Position numbers and translations under genes: made by a program. The notes beneath the pieces are model-generated. The model saw nothing but the letters and a program-made list of their open reading frames with translations. It searched no databases and was not told where the DNA came from. 64,000 bases of DNA from Amaurobius ferox (Eukaryota; Arthropoda; Arachnida; Araneae; Amaurobiidae): contig OX578136.1 in NCBI GenBank assembly GCA_951213105.1, positions 68,123,230 to 68,187,229 on the forward strand, in the 5' to 3' direction. Positions 47,201-56,344 of the stretch are shown here, in pieces (positions within the stretch are counted from its first letter, which is position 1; each line of letters opens with the position of its first letter).

Positions 47201-47507
47201 GCTAGTATTAAAATATTTTATTTACAGGTAATATTATTTTGCCTGCAACTATGAATTTTGTTAAAAATTAAGTTGTACTAGGGATTTTCTTGCCATATTT
47301 GTAATTTGTTCTGATGAAAAATGGTTTAAAACAAAAAGTTAGGGTTTGTCAAAAACCCCAAAGCTTAAGAATTTCGTTAATGGATGGCATATCAACCTTG
47401 TTATATTTTTTATTCATTTTGTTATTTTTTACTCATTTTGCTAATGATTTTAAAATATATTTTGTTTTCAGAGCATTGATAAGGCATATGAGATGCATAA
47501 AAGATAA
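26220..47507 (+). CDS. PIGA: Phosphatidylinositol N-acetylglucosaminyltransferase subunit A (PIG-A), complete, 12 exons
   Basis: PIG-A is the catalytic subunit of the ER complex that transfers GlcNAc from UDP-GlcNAc to phosphatidylinositol, the first step of GPI-anchor synthesis, on the cytosolic face. Joined exons encode 434 residues (human 484; the difference is mainly the shorter N- and C-termini). Order: [20 protein letters not shown] at residues 8-27; [100 protein letters not shown], holding the EX7E motif of GT4 glycosyltransferases; [13 protein letters not shown]. Near the C-terminus is one hydrophobic membrane segment ([20 protein letters not shown]). All 11 introns are GT-AG and all phases agree. 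No frame break is seen, so it should be functional. AATAAA lies 26 nt after the stop. Confidence 0.97.
26395..26551 (+). CDS. PIGA: PIGA exon 2
   Basis: Encodes [20 protein letters not shown], then [20 protein letters not shown] and [12 protein letters not shown]: the N-terminal GT4 Rossmann strand and the Gly-rich donor-fold loop. Acceptor AAATTACAG, donor GTAACA. Confidence 0.95.
26634..26756 (+). CDS. PIGA: PIGA exon 3
   Basis: 41 codons, [20 protein letters not shown] to SIVHGHS. Acceptor CTTTTAG, donor GTAAGT, phase 0 at both ends. The HGH form replaces the human HSH. Confidence 0.93.
27427..28316 (-). mobile_element. Hairpin-ended dispersed repeat, copy B
   Basis: Inverted relative to copy A. 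It starts with the ACTTTCCTTATATA/TATAAGGAAAGT hairpin (27427-27460) and ends at TATAAGGAAAGT CATGTATTGCCCACATGAT (28286-28316). The interior is collinear with copy A, including the CGCCAA-rich stretch at about 28065-28160. It is non-coding and antisense to copy A, in PIGA intron 3. Confidence 0.75.
28900..31090 (-). mobile_element. Jockey-like non-LTR retrotransposon fragment, 5'-truncated and frameshifted
   Basis: On the minus strand, 30699-30340 reads [35 protein letters not shown] and [16 protein letters not shown] domains with the FADD catalytic pair. 30309-29992 gives [19 protein letters not shown] (thumb region). 29973-29698 gives [17 protein letters not shown], the usual Jockey C-terminus. 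Upstream (about 31090-30800) a shifted frame shows [21 protein letters not shown] 3' UTR of about 0.7 kb follows, toward T-rich sequence near 28900. The element starts in mid-RT, as expected for 5' truncation. Boundaries are approximate. Confidence 0.8.
31718..31920. repeat. 110-bp tandem duplication
   Basis: AATAATACGGATAAAGATAA CACCATACTCAATTT at 31718 recurs with about 85% identity at 31828. Both units end with ACAAATAAAATCTCTAAA. Confidence 0.8.
32234..32409 (+). CDS. PIGA: PIGA exon 4
   Basis: 176 nt. Encodes [40 protein letters not shown] and [18 protein letters not shown]. HxLFGFAD is highly conserved in PIG-A. Acceptor TTTTCAG, donor GTAAGC. Confidence 0.96.
32745..32778. repeat. Perfect 34-bp palindrome
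   Basis: CTATGGTAAAATGATAA is followed directly by its exact reverse complement TTATCATTTTACCATAG. It could extrude a cruciform or mark two abutting transposon ends. Confidence 0.9.
33141..33179. repeat. Hairpin: perfect 15-bp stem, 9-nt loop
   Basis: TTTTTTTAGCTTGCA, loop GGATGCTCT, then TGCAAGCTAAAAAAA. Too short for a typical miRNA precursor. Confidence 0.85.
33997..35178. mobile_element. Non-autonomous hAT-like element (about 1.2 kb)
   Basis: The ends are AGATGTGGGTCGGAAAATTT and AAAATTTTCCAGAAAATCCA CATCT. These are imperfect inverted repeats, with additional GGAAAATTTTCC blocks just inside (34016-34080). The interior encodes nothing recognisable. No exact target duplication was found, so the superfamily is a guess. 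Confidence 0.45.
35467..35582 (+). CDS. PIGA: PIGA exon 5
   Basis: 116 nt. Encodes [20 protein letters not shown] and [25 protein letters not shown] is the GT4 linker motif between the two Rossmann lobes. Acceptor TTCTTTAG, donor GTTATT (non-consensus at +3). Confidence 0.93.
35790..35897 (+). CDS. PIGA: PIGA exon 6
   Basis: 108 nt. Encodes [20 protein letters not shown] and [16 protein letters not shown], the start of the UDP-sugar-binding lobe. Acceptor TTTTTTAG, donor GTAACT. Confidence 0.95.
35898..36880. other. PIGA intron 6
   Basis: AT-rich; a run of imperfect AGATTACAGTTTAAAG repeats lies at about 36561-36685. Confidence 0.65.
36881..36987 (+). CDS. PIGA: PIGA exon 7
   Basis: 107 nt after a TTATTATAG acceptor. 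Encodes [20 protein letters not shown], then [15 protein letters not shown]. Donor GTAAAG at 36988; reading through it would hit a stop at 37012. Confidence 0.95.
36988..38206. other. PIGA intron 7, with one small hairpin
   Basis: No gene. TAAAATGTGTTCTCT at 37267-37281 pairs perfectly with AGAGAACACATTTTA at 37293-37307 around an 11-nt loop. Confidence 0.7.
38207..38289 (+). CDS. PIGA: PIGA exon 8 (EX7E motif)
   Basis: 83 nt. Encodes [20 protein letters not shown] and ILEAACCG. The two Glu of [10 protein letters not shown] are the EX7E pair of GT4 enzymes. Acceptor TTTTATAG, donor GTGAAT. Confidence 0.96.
38811..41314 (-). mobile_element. Tigger/pogo-like DNA transposon (2.5 kb) in PIGA intron 8
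   Basis: Inverted ends (C/T)AGTGGCCGCCGCTTAATT GGATCAC at both sides are flanked by TA (38809-38810; 41315-41316). The transposase is on the minus strand. [20 protein letters not shown] begins near 40850 (CENP-B/pogo helix-turn-helix). Next come [22 protein letters not shown] (second DNA-binding domain), [14 protein letters not shown] (first catalytic Asp, about 40340), [15 protein letters not shown] (second Asp, about 40035) and [13 protein letters not shown] (third Asp, about 39940). The acidic C-terminal region is at 39800-39348. Frame changes near 40670 and 40223 make it inactive. All three Asp positions remain. Confidence 0.9.
41317..42405. other. Rest of PIGA intron 8
   Basis: AT-rich. 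A GC-richer patch at about 41905-42090 (ACAGGGTTGCCGACACGCG...) may be the end of a decayed transposon; no partner end was identified. Confidence 0.45.
42406..42491 (+). CDS. PIGA: PIGA exon 9
   Basis: 86 nt. Encodes [20 protein letters not shown] and WLAEPTVN, following the Gly completed from exon 8. Acceptor ATCTTTAG, donor GTATGC. Confidence 0.95.
42492..44014. other. PIGA intron 9, nothing recognised
   Basis: AT-rich intron without supported internal features. Confidence 0.6.
44015..44198 (+). CDS. PIGA: PIGA exon 10
   Basis: 184 nt. Encodes [40 protein letters not shown] and [20 protein letters not shown]. YxWxxVAxRTExVY is conserved in PIG-A. Acceptor GACCTTAG, donor GTAAGA. Confidence 0.94.
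44199..46833. other. PIGA intron 10
   Basis: Contains the truncated hairpin-ended repeat C (45531-46050) and a second degenerate piece right after it. The rest is AT-rich. Confidence 0.65.
45531..46050 (+). mobile_element. Hairpin-ended dispersed repeat, copy C (5'-truncated)
   Basis: Collinear with the right half of copy A: AATATCTCAAGAACGGTTCA, a CA-rich run at about 45890-45920, CTCTCCCGTCGAAAACTCGA, and the terminal hairpin reduced to TTTCCTTATACATTATGTAT ATAAGGAAAGTA. About 46056-46310 repeats a decayed version of the same half (GATTCATATTCAGGAGTGCT). Confidence 0.75.
46834..46933 (+). CDS. PIGA: PIGA exon 11 (membrane segment)
   Basis: 100 nt. Encodes [20 protein letters not shown] and [13 protein letters not shown], the single C-terminal transmembrane helix that anchors PIG-A in the ER. 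Acceptor TTCATTTAG, donor GTAAGT. Confidence 0.93.
47472..47507 (+). CDS. PIGA: PIGA exon 12 (terminal)
   Basis: 36 nt including the stop, [11 protein letters not shown]. The acceptor is GTTTTCAG. The short luminal tail resembles the human start of this segment (PDSIID) but ends much earlier. Confidence 0.88.
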   Translation, partial: SIDKAYEMHKR

Positions 47508-47532
47508 CAAGAACTGGGATAAAAGACTGTGA

Positions 47533-47538
47533 AATAAA
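47533..47538 (+). terminator. Polyadenylation signal of PIGA
   Basis: AATAAA lies 26 nt after the stop codon and is followed by a T/G-rich stretch (TTGTTTTGCTTGTG) within 25 nt, giving a very short 3' UTR. Confidence 0.65.
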
Positions 47539-47599
47539 AATTGTTTTGCTTGTGAAAAATATAAACATATATTATATTGTACATATTAAAAAATAATTT

Positions 47600-48480
47600 T
47601 AACTTTGAATTTTTTCAATGAAATTTGAATTTTTTCAATGAAATTTCAAAAAAAATTTCATTCTTGCTTGTATAGAATGAAATTTTTCTATACATGCGAG
47701 CTAGTTAATGAAACACTAAATTTGAGTTTTATATAAAAAAATATTTTGCATAATGACCTCTTAATCCAATACATGATAAAAAAAAAATAATCTAATTACT
47801 ATCACTTAATGCATTGAAATAAATCAGAATTGAACACAGCATGTTAGTGTCTTGAGTGGTCTCAATCATTTTTAGTGCAAAACTTATGTATAAAATTATT
47901 CAACGAATAAGAAAATCTTAATAAATTCTGGAATATTTAAACAATCTTAGTGCAGTATTGTTATCGTGTCATATTGCATCTTAGTATTGCTATCATAGTA
48001 AACAATCTAGTCAATTAAACACTAAAGTTGGGTTTTGTAAAAAAAATATATTTTACAAAAAGATTTTAACATAGCCCAATACATGATAAAAAAAAATTAT
48101 CACTTAATAATGAAATAAATCAGATTTGAATAGCGTGTTAGTGTCTTGTGTGCTCTCATTCATTTTTAATTCAAAACTTGTGTATAAAATTATTCAATGT
48201 ATAAGAAAACCTTAATTCTAAAGTATTTAAACAATTAAAAATGTTCTCAAAATTGTACTGTTGAAATTGTTTTTGCCATCATTTAAAAACATGAGATGTT
48301 ATTGTTTTATGCTACTTTTCAGCGGTATTTTTTATTCTTTGGTTAAGGACTTCAGGGCATTAAAAGGTAACATTGTAAGGTAACATTTGTAAGTTATAAA
48401 ATAACATGATATTTCATTGTTTTATGCTACTTTTCAAGAGTATATTTTATTCTTTGGTTAAGGATTTCAGGGCTCAATTT
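47600..48480. repeat. Local tandem duplications downstream of PIGA
   Basis: GAATTTTTTCAATGAAATTT occurs twice (47607-47646). A unit of about 306 bp starting AAACACTAAA at 47711 recurs at 48017 (shared CAATACATGATAAAAAAAA, GTTAGTGTCTTG, TATAAAATTATTCAA). A third pair, TTTTATGCTACTTTTCA...TTCTTTGGTTAAGGA, lies at about 48305 and 48420. Confidence 0.75.
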
Positions 48481-48810
48481 TATGTTAAAATGTTTTGTAA
48501 GAAACTAAAAATATGTAAGAACTTTAGTTCACTTTGTAGCTGTAAGCAACAAACTTAATTGCAAACTAAAAAACACCCTCCACACTAAAAAACATCACCA
48601 TTATTGTTAAAAAACATTAACATTATAAATTTTAGTATAGTGCCCCAAACAAATTTGAATATGTCTTTAAACAAATTGTAAATTTTTATAAAATCTTGCA
48701 ACAATTGTATTGTCTTAACTTTAAATATTAAGACAAGGTCACCTTAAATAAACAATCAAAAAAGCTGCATTATCAACATCTACTGCAGTTATACACCACA
48801 ACTAAATGTC

Positions 48811-51570
48811 CATCCCAGGGTGGCTACAGAAACTTAAAACAAAATTCCCTGAGTTTTTCCTGATTTCCAGAGTATTTTTCATGAAATTCCCCGATTTTCT
48901 TCAATCATCTGTTCGCATAAGAATTTCTCAACCATACTCATAAACTTGACTAACTAAAAACTGATAAATGAATATAAAAGATAAATATAAAACATTTATA
49001 TATATTGCATAAGATAAGCAGCACAGTAAAAACAAGTCTCAACTTTAAAGCAAGAAACATTGGATGAGTTTTTCACATGAAGAGGCAAAGCGAGTAAACA
49101 TAATTTAGTAATTTCAACGTGTTTTTACATTACATCATGCAATGGTTTTTTCAAGTTCCTTAATATTATGCAAAATTGTGTTAAGTTGCTTTAAAATAAT
49201 TTAGAAATTTGCTCTTAGTCTTGAGCTGACGAGTACTCTATCAAGATATCGCTATATGCCTGTTGGCAAGAAAATTCTTAGCGGATCTAATTTTATACAA
49301 TCTATTATGTTGGCAAGAAAATTCCCCTTAGCGGATCTACTTTTATAGAATCTATTATTTAGATGTTGAGGCAGAGGAGGATTTTAAAAATTAGGAAACA
49401 TTTAAGATATTGGCAAAATACAAATTTTATTATTATTATTTGATTGTAACAAAGAAAAATTCACAGAAATATTTTAATTTATTAATGAGTAATATTGTTA
49501 ACATGCAGTTATTATTGCTATCTTGTCATTTTTAACATTTAATAAATTTTCAAAACTTATTTTAAGTGTTTTTTTCTAAAACTAATTTTTTTCTATAAGT
49601 CAGTGTCACTATTACATTTTTTCCATTTCTTAAAGGTTTTTCAAATGTAAATTTTTCATTTATCCATTGTTTAAATATTTTAAACATTTATATTCACTAT
49701 TTTTTTTAATCTTGCCAATAATTTTCATTATATACCTTTTTAGGTGTTTTATACTATTTGTTTTCCAATACATCATAAAAAAATTCATTTATCAGAAAGC
49801 ATTCAAATACATTTTGAGGCAATTTTAAATTCATTTAAGTTTTCTCATCTTGATATTTTTATTTTTTACTTTTGCAAGCTTATGAAGCATTCACTATTAT
49901 TTATTCCTCTTTTATTTTTAAGAAGCCTGTCCACTAATTTTTCTTAAATTTAGAGGGTTTTACTAATGATTTTTGGCAAATTTTAATAAATTAATATTCT
50001 TGTTTTTATATTTTGATCATTTACTCTAATTTTTCAATCATCGCGATCGCGATATTTCGGTCTTTTTTCCCATTATATTATCGGACATTATGAACTCTTT
50101 TATTTTAAAATTTTCCCAATATGTTTATTTCATAACAAGTAAATTCTTTATATTTTTGAAATTTTTTTTTTTTAAATATTTCAATGTTTTAAATTTAAAA
50201 AAAAATGGTGTTTTATATTGCTAGAAACATGCTGTTTTATTGCAATACTCAAATTTTCTGATCAACAGGGAAAGTGGCGTAAACTGCCTCTGGCTGCAAG
50301 TAAGTTGAAAATGAAACCGATTTAACTTTGAATTTATAATAATTGTTAACAGTTAGCACTTCTGAAAACACAACTAAGCAAACATTTTAGAAATCCATAC
50401 ATCATTGTTTTATACATCGTCGATGAGAGATTAATAACTTAAAACAGGGTATAATCTGTAAAAGGAAATCTAAACTTAATCTAAACTAACAGCAAAAAAC
50501 TGTCATACATCAAGATTTTAAAAATTATTAAGTTCTCGCGATCTAGCTTTAAAATTAATACGAAGTATGTCCAGGATAGTATCCTTCAAATGAGCTATTT
50601 TAGCCAATGCTACACACATTCATAATTTCCATATGGTCATTTATGGACCGTTCATATGTAGGTTAAAGTAGAACAATAATACATAACATTGCAATATCAG
50701 CAATTCAACTCGGGAAAGCATTCCCCCATCCCCAAGGTTGATATTCTTTATTTGTGCCGGGCGTCCAGATTTAATTCGCTCATACTGGTCCCTAGCTGCA
50801 GCGTATTCCTGAAACTCATTCATATAAATTAATTCTTTTAATTTTTCATTGTGAAACATATGCTATAATGAATATTTAACCAATAAATAAATTCACAAGC
50901 AGGAAATAGCAGGAACGAGTTTCACGCACCATTTTTATTTTAGAGAGTGATTTTAATTCTGTTCATTCATCCGCTTTCGGGAACCTTTTTAAATTTGAGT
51001 CAGATGTAAAAATGGGGGAACTTTAGCTCATTGTAGAGAGCACGGCAAAGACGCTACGCCCCGGAATGTCGCAAATCACATCGGTGATTACGGGGAGGGA
51101 TAGGATAGGAATGTGGATTGCACTCATTCTCGGCAACAAAAATGCAATAAATTATGACCACCTCATAGGAGAAAAACTAGAGGAGAGCCATAGCAGTATC
51201 GTAGCGCTTGTTGACAGATTTTTCTCACTCCACAGGTGGAATTGTTTAGGGGAGAATAGCCATCCTATGCTATCACACAGTTTAGGCGGTAATCAGGATT
51301 TCGTTACTCGCCATGTGGCAAGTGGGAATTCATCTGATCGACAGCCAATCAGAATAGTTTAACACTTCCACATAATGAGGGCAGTTTCGTGGAGAGAAAA
51401 GAGAAAAGTCCTGTTCAGATGTTTGTACGGGGATTTAAAAATCGGCGACTTCACGAAACAAAATTCTAAAATTTACCCTGATTTGAAGCAAAATTCCCTG
51501 AGTTTTCCCTGATATTTCCAGAAAATCATTTTTCCCTGAAATTTCCCTGTTCCGTCGCCACCCTGCATCC
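48811..51570. mobile_element. 2.75-kb DNA transposon-like element with CAGGGTGGC ends and CATCC duplication
   Basis: The left end CAGGGTGGCTACAG (48816) and right end CNGTCGCCACCCTG-like sequence (ending 51565) are inverted. CATCC flanks both sides directly (48811-48815; 51566-51570). Inside each end the same motif AAAATTCCCTGAGTTTT is present in direct orientation (about 48840 and 51490). The interior holds unidentified frames: minus 50859-50641 (MFHNEKLKELIYMNEFQEYA...) and plus 51066-51362. The superfamily is not established; hAT-like or P-like are options. Confidence 0.6.
49259..49360. repeat. Approximately 53-bp tandem duplication
   Basis: TGTTGGCAAGAAAATTC...TTAGCGGATCTA...TATAGAATCTATTAT is present twice in succession. 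Confidence 0.8.
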
Positions 51571-52267
51571 TATTCCATACGGGGTTAGTGAAAAGAAAAA
51601 TTACACAAATTTTTCAGGTGAAGTAATTGTTTTTAGATAGAACAGATGACCAACTTTAATAACATTGTGCAATGCTTGATTTATGCAAAATTGCACTTGA
51701 GCTCTGTCAATACTAAATTGGATCCTACTGTGCACATGCTTCAGGCACTATCATTAGTATTTTGCAAAACCTAACAACGAAGGTAAAGCCTGATGATTTT
51801 CAAAAACAATTTAGCTTAATTGAAAGTTTATATCAGCTTTGTACTGAATTGGAGCAGTTTATATCCGCCCAATTTCAAATCAGTATCAACAAAATGTTGA
51901 ATAACAAGCACTAAGAATTAGCGTTTTGGATTAAATAAAATTACTTTGATCTGTACACTATCTAGATAAAGCAGCAGAAATTAATACACACACAATGCAT
52001 GCTTTATACTTATTTTATACCAAATTAATTTTAACTGGAAACATTACCATTACTTTTTTATTTAATCAGGTTACATTTAAAAAGAGTCTGCTAATTTGTC
52101 TCATTCTTTGTGGCAAATTTGTTTTATTTGTAACAATTTTTATCAATTATAAATATGGAGGACTATCAGAAATTCTGTAAAGGCATATATGAGAAAATAA
52201 TGAATGTACACATCTAAGGTAAGAATACAAATTAGTCTTATTAGTCAAGAAGCAGTAAACTACATGA
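51571..52267. other. Intergenic, nothing recognised
   Basis: AT-rich spacer between the CAGGGTGGC element and a possible exon. Confidence 0.5.
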
Positions 52268-52492
52268 AAAACTGCTTCTTTCCTAGTGTCATCTATCTTC
52301 ATCCATATAGTTTTTGGCACTGAAATCCATTGGTTTTTGTTAGCTGTTAGATCCTTATCAATATATGCTTGAACTGTAGGATCCAATTTACCCCTGACAC
52401 TTGATGGATCTTTGGAATTATGCAATAGTAGCAATTTCTCAATGTCTAAAAAAAACCCTTTCAAATATGTAAAATCTACCTTGTTTTCGGAT
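52268..52492 (-). CDS. Possible exon or relic of an unidentified protein
   Basis: The minus strand reads VKSENKVDFTYLKGFFLDIE, then KLDPTVQAYIDKDLTANKNQ and WISVPKTIWMKIDDTRKEAV, without a stop and with ordinary amino-acid composition. It is preceded by TTGCTTAG (acceptor-like) and followed by GTAGTT (weak donor). No homologue is recognised. It could be an exon of a gene on the minus strand downstream of SPT6, or part of a decayed transposon. A plus-strand frame at 52558-52845 next to it is likewise unidentified. Confidence 0.25.
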
Positions 52493-53028
52493 TTTACCCT
52501 AAGCAACAAATCAGTTCATAATAAACCGCATTCTGTTGAAATTGTTGAGTTTTTTTTTTGTTAAACCCTTATATACTGGGTTTCCATAAGAAATCTGGTT
52601 TTGTTAAATTTCAGAAAATCCCTCACATCATAAATCTCATCAGAAAATTATCCACTAAAATATCACAGCTATCTTCAAAAATAAAACCATCTTATGACTT
52701 TTTGAAAACTTTTGAATACTTTCATAGGGATAAATTAACAAAACAAAATTCAAAAAGTGAGAAACTTTATTTACAAACTTGGAAATCAATCAGGAAATTG
52801 GAAGTTCCTGTTAGCATGTTCTGTTACACAATAAAGGAACACTAATTCAACTATAAATAACATTTATTGACATTTCCCCTCGTAATAAAAACAACGACAT
52901 TTCACGCAAAGGTAACAAAATGCCTTGCGTAAAATTTACAATTCATTTTAAACATTTTCATTGGAGGCAATTTTGAGCATAGTGAACAAGCATTAAGTGC
53001 TTTGTGACTCATTAGGTTCTAATATTAA

Positions 53029-53034
53029 TTTATT
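53029..53034 (-). terminator. Candidate polyadenylation signal of SPT6
   Basis: AATAAA on the minus strand, about 440 nt after the stop codon. Another lies at 52863-52868. Which is used cannot be told from sequence. Confidence 0.35.
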
Positions 53035-53473
53035 TACAAGTATTAATATATATACATTTTGTGTCAGGCCAATAACAAAACCAATTGAAAGGAACTTTTA
53101 CAGTTGATAAAATATTGATTATATTCAAGGCATATAATTTTTAAATCTTTCGTATTGACTTTCAAATTAATTGAAATAAAATTAAATATATCAATATAGA
53201 AATATATTTGACTTTTCATAAACATAATTTTTTTGCTTAGTTTTATAAAAACTAATTGAGATTAACAACACAAGCAAATCAAAAACTATATTTTCAATTT
53301 AAGGTCATAATCATAGTACCAATACTTATATACACAAAAATAAATACGTCTAAAAACTCAGTTCTCAAAAATATAAGTGCCAATATGTCAAGTCTGTCAA
53401 TATCCTAAATATATATATATAAATATATACAGTCCACAGCACAATTATAAAAGTTTCCAAAATATATTTTAAT

Positions 53474-53648
53474 TTAATATTCGTCAATTAAAGGTGTGGC
53501 ATCTGCAGGCGTCGATTCTATCATAGGACTGGGAGACCCACGAACTGGAGTTCTTGGAGTGGTAACTTGGTTCAGACTTTCTTGTTGCTTTTTGGCCCAT
53601 AACTCAGCCATACGTTTCCAGTCATCAACAGATGGATTTGCAGGAGGT
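53474..53648 (-). CDS. SUPT6H: SPT6 last exon with stop codon
   Basis: 58 codons after an acceptor with a long pyrimidine tract (T12 AG). It reads PPANPSVDDWKRMAELWAKK, QQESLNQVTTPRTPVRG, SPSPMIESTPADATPLIDEY and TAA at 53476-53474. The final peptide is the most conserved part of the tail. Confidence 0.95.
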
Positions 53649-56284
53649 CTAAAAAAAAAAAAAAATTAATTAATTTTCAATTAACCATGAATTTAAAAAA
53701 ATAATAGATATAAATTTTACAATGACATTATCAAGTGTAATATTTGTATGTTTCAAATGAATAATTTAACTCCATTATTTATTTATAACATACAAATATG
53801 CCATGAAATTACTAAATAAACATGAATGTGTAGTAAGCAATAGCCATACAGTAATCTTTTCTTGGCTATTCAAGTGTTTAAACTGGCAAATTAAAATCTT
53901 TAATTTGTTAGCTAAAATTTCTAAAATTATTTTAGCACTTTCTGATTTTCTTTAGCTAAAGTACAAGCCTTGATTTTTTTTTTTTTTTTTTATACTGATG
54001 TGAAATAAATATAAAATATGTTCATCTGAAACAGAAGTTTATGCTTACTATAATTAACAAATTTACTATTTTAAAGTTACTTGAAATGTAAATCGTACTA
54101 AAATCTCAAATATAAAGTTGTACATCTGTGGTGATATCGTTTCAATCATGAATAGCAGGTGCTAGTTGTTAGATAATAAATAAAATCCATCAACTAATTT
54201 AATGTCCTAGAAAACATAAAACCAAAATCTATAGAAAACACAAACTAAAAAAAAAAAAATTTGCATAATTTTTACTTTTATGCACAATTTAAATTACTTT
54301 TACTCAAAAGGTTCATGATAGTCAGAATTCTAGGACTAATGTTGGGATTATGAGCTTTAGTATTTTAGTTAAAATGACAAAAAATGTTTTAGCATCATGC
54401 TAAAAAAAATTAACATAGTTTAAACCCTGTGACCTTTATTCGAAGTGACTATTTCTCAGAAGTTTTGAAAAATATAATCTTTATGGGAATATTCCGTTCC
54501 AAATATAAGTAGTCGTTTATTGGAGGGTTGAAGAAGACCCAGACCACACGACCAACCCTAAGGCTTGTGGTAGCTTATTGTGTGGCCGGGGTTTATTGGA
54601 GGGTATCTTTAAACCCTGGCCACACAATAAGCTACCACCACAAGCCTTAGGGTTGGTTGTGTGGTCTGGGTCTTCTTCAACCCTCCAATAAACGACTACT
54701 TATATTTGGAAAGGAATATTCCCATAAAGATTATATATTTCAAAACTTCTGAGAAATAGTCACTTCGAATAAAGATCACAGGGTTTAAACTATGTTAATT
54801 TTTTTTTATTTAACCCTTTCGCGACAGTTGACGTGCCCGCACGTCAGCTGCGAACTTGCATTCAAGTATGACGGTCATGTATCGGCGTTTGGAAAAATTT
54901 ACCCTAAAAGACGGCGGCCACGTGAGCGCGTTTTCATATGGAACATTTTCATTTAAATTTATTTGTCTACTAGATGGCGTTAAATGTCTATGCGAACAAC
55001 TCCAATGTATTTTGCAGATACTTGACCTTGGTTAGGGGTGGATCTAATAAATTATTTCTCTATCTGGAGCAGTGAAACATGGTTTTGTAATATAAACAAA
55101 CAGAGCACTTCTTGCAGCATCTACAGTTTTATAATTGAGTTTCGTGTCTTGTCTTGATTTTAGCTTTGATTTCTTTGGTGAATTATAGGAATGTAAGAGA
55201 GTATTTTTTGTTAGTTTGGGTTTTAAAGGAATGTGCGGTGGTGAAATTATTAGGTTATTTGGGATCAGAGAATGGCTGGGCCAGGACGTTTTTTTTTTCT
55301 GTGGAAAAATATACTCATATGATAAATGAACCTGGCAGTAATGAAAGTGATGCAGATAGTAAAGATTCGTGGAACTGTGGTCTATCTGAAGATGAATATG
55401 AAAATGCAAATGATTCTACAGATTCTGAGCGTACTATTATTACAATGCTTCCAGTTTCAGTAGCTGTTTCTGCGAATTATGTTTTTGAACAGGAGATTTG
55501 AAAGATTTTAATTCTTTTGAGTTTTTTAGAATACTTGGAATCAGTCACAATATTATGCCACCTAATTTAGATAAGGAAATTAATTTTTTTAGCATATTTT
55601 TCGATGATGAATAGTAGAATTCATAGTAAAAGCAACTAACGAGTATTTTGCATTGCGATTCATATGAAAAATATATATCAAATAGAAAATAAGTATTTCT
55701 ATTATTCCTGAAAAAAGTAGATTTCTGTGTTGAAGAGGTGATTTTTTGTGTATTTCGATAGTTAGGCTTAGCGCAACAAATTAGCCGTCCTTTGGGAAAA
55801 GTTCGGAAGCGAAGAGCTCCGTCCTTCAGGCCACGGTAGTTTCGGAATGCCGCCATCCCGAAAAGGTTAAATGTGGCCATTATGGGAAGTTTTACTTGTA
55901 AAAAACATATTATTGGCAAGGAGAATTATAGAGACCTATATAAATAGACACACAAAATAGAAAAAACATAAAACCAGGCTTTCACTGTATATGTGCAGGA
56001 AAAATAATTGAATAGTTGCATTATGTGAAACATGAAATAAATACTACATGCACAAATAAATGAAAATAAAATGAAACGTACTTTGGTGTGGTGCGTGAAG
56101 GTGTCTGAGAACCTGGATGGGCCCAATTCTGTTGAGGTGTCTGGGCATATCTAGGCGTTGGGACTTGAGAGTGAGCTGGTGTCGGAACGGCATGGTAGGA
56201 TGGAGTAACAAGTGGAGTTGCCACAGGTTGGGATGGAGTATATGCCTACAGGGAAGAAAAATATTTGTATTACTTTACTCATGC

Positions 56285-56344
<60 letters not shown>

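Larger units (their letters stand above)
53649..56081. other. Last SPT6 intron: snapback and piggyBac-like element
   Basis: Holds the 407-bp inverted repeat (54402-54808) and, 5 nt further on, the piggyBac-like element (54814-55866). The rest is AT-rich. Confidence 0.75.
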
